NCBI RefSeq assembly: GCF_022682495.2
Contig: NC_071390.1
Coordinates: forward strand, 166,371,220 to 166,435,219
Length of the DNA: 64,000 nt
From: Desmodus rotundus
Lineage: Eukaryota > Chordata > Mammalia > Chiroptera > Phyllostomidae
Direction: 5' to 3'
This document shows positions 63,785-64,000 of the stretch, piece by piece. Below the pieces are notes generated by a model, which was not told the origin of the DNA, made no database searches, and saw only the letters and a program-made list of their open reading frames with translations. The stretch's first letter is position 1; the number at the start of each line of letters is the position of its first letter. The position numbers and the translations under genes are program-made.

Positions 63785-64000
63785 ATCTCCTCAGTTTAGC
63801 AGCCTCCCTGTGTTTGTTTCTGTATATGAGGTAGAGCTGATTTTACCACCTGTCTTAGTAGTGTGGCCTATGTAGAAAAGGCACCTATAAATTGTGGGGG
63901 GCAGAGCCTTAGGTAATCGCCAGAGCAGGGCACCCGCTTCACTGCTTTTTGGCTATGTGGGAGGTGGGCTTGGAGAGGGGACTATGCTACCACCTGGTTT

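Larger units (their letters stand above)
62575..64000 (-). mobile_element. HAL1 (half-L1) element, antisense, truncated by window edge
   Basis: Read from the window end leftward: an L1-like 5' leader (about 64,000-63,715), then ORF1. A 125-codon frame at 63,336-63,713 begins MEIANLSDAEFKTLAIRMLR and includes RNLWDISKCASIESIGMPEG, and after a frameshift TPRHIIIKMPTVKDKERILK (63,084-63,281) and further C-terminal sequence follow to about 62,890. All are recognisable as the RRM and C-terminal parts of L1 ORF1p, the RNA-binding chaperone of L1. No ORF2 follows: the sequence goes straight into an L1-type 3' UTR with a G-rich tract on the minus strand (plus 'ttccccattttcccccttcccccacccc', about 62,750-62,779). 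This defines HAL1, which depends on L1 for reverse transcriptase. Stops and frameshifts make it inactive. The left boundary is uncertain. Confidence 0.85.

Overview
This is a stretch of mammalian nuclear DNA with no protein-coding gene or structural RNA gene that I can support. Three copies of a tRNA-derived SINE (about 36,013-36,261, 42,637-42,847 and 58,923-59,078) carry the body of the Ves SINE of microbats. Two ORF1-only L1 derivatives of the HAL1 type and two mariner copies fit the same source. The most economical reading is intergenic or deep intronic DNA of a yangochiropteran bat; family and genus cannot be fixed from this window.

The open frames are short. The longest are explained by microsatellites or transposon relics, and none shows a convincing exon or known protein domain. 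The only protein-like sequence is the decayed coding part of transposons: L1 ORF1 and ORF2, L2 reverse transcriptase, a Tigger (pogo-like) transposase start, and two mariner transposases.

Layout. 1-10 kb: L2, antisense MaLR LTR, MIRs, then an internally deleted Tigger at 8.6-9.5 kb. 10-20 kb: a putative solo ERV LTR near 10.1-10.5 kb, a 1.2-kb antisense L2, a 0.95-kb sense L2, a second pogo-like MITE, and an old L1 end split by a deleted mariner. 20-30 kb: a hairpin-forming MITE inserted in a MIR, an antisense and a sense MLT1-like LTR, and a second mariner at 24.5-25.1 kb. 30-48 kb: many MIRs, a palindromic MITE, two Ves SINEs with target duplications and a cluster of old LTRs. 49-55 kb: L2 with MER5 insertions, a MaLR LTR split by an HAL1-type insertion with long target duplications, and stacked L1 pieces. 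55-64 kb: old LTRs, MIRs, the third Ves, and an antisense HAL1 running off the right edge.

The nested insertions give a relative history: MIR, L2 and MaLR LTRs first; MER5, Tigger and old L1 on top; then mariner, the hairpin MITE, HAL1 and Ves. Unannotated stretches of about 0.3-2.2 kb between them show nothing recognisable; a few are possible regulatory DNA, but only alignment to other mammals could show that. Family names were recognised by eye, and most boundaries are approximate except where terminal repeats and target duplications fix them.
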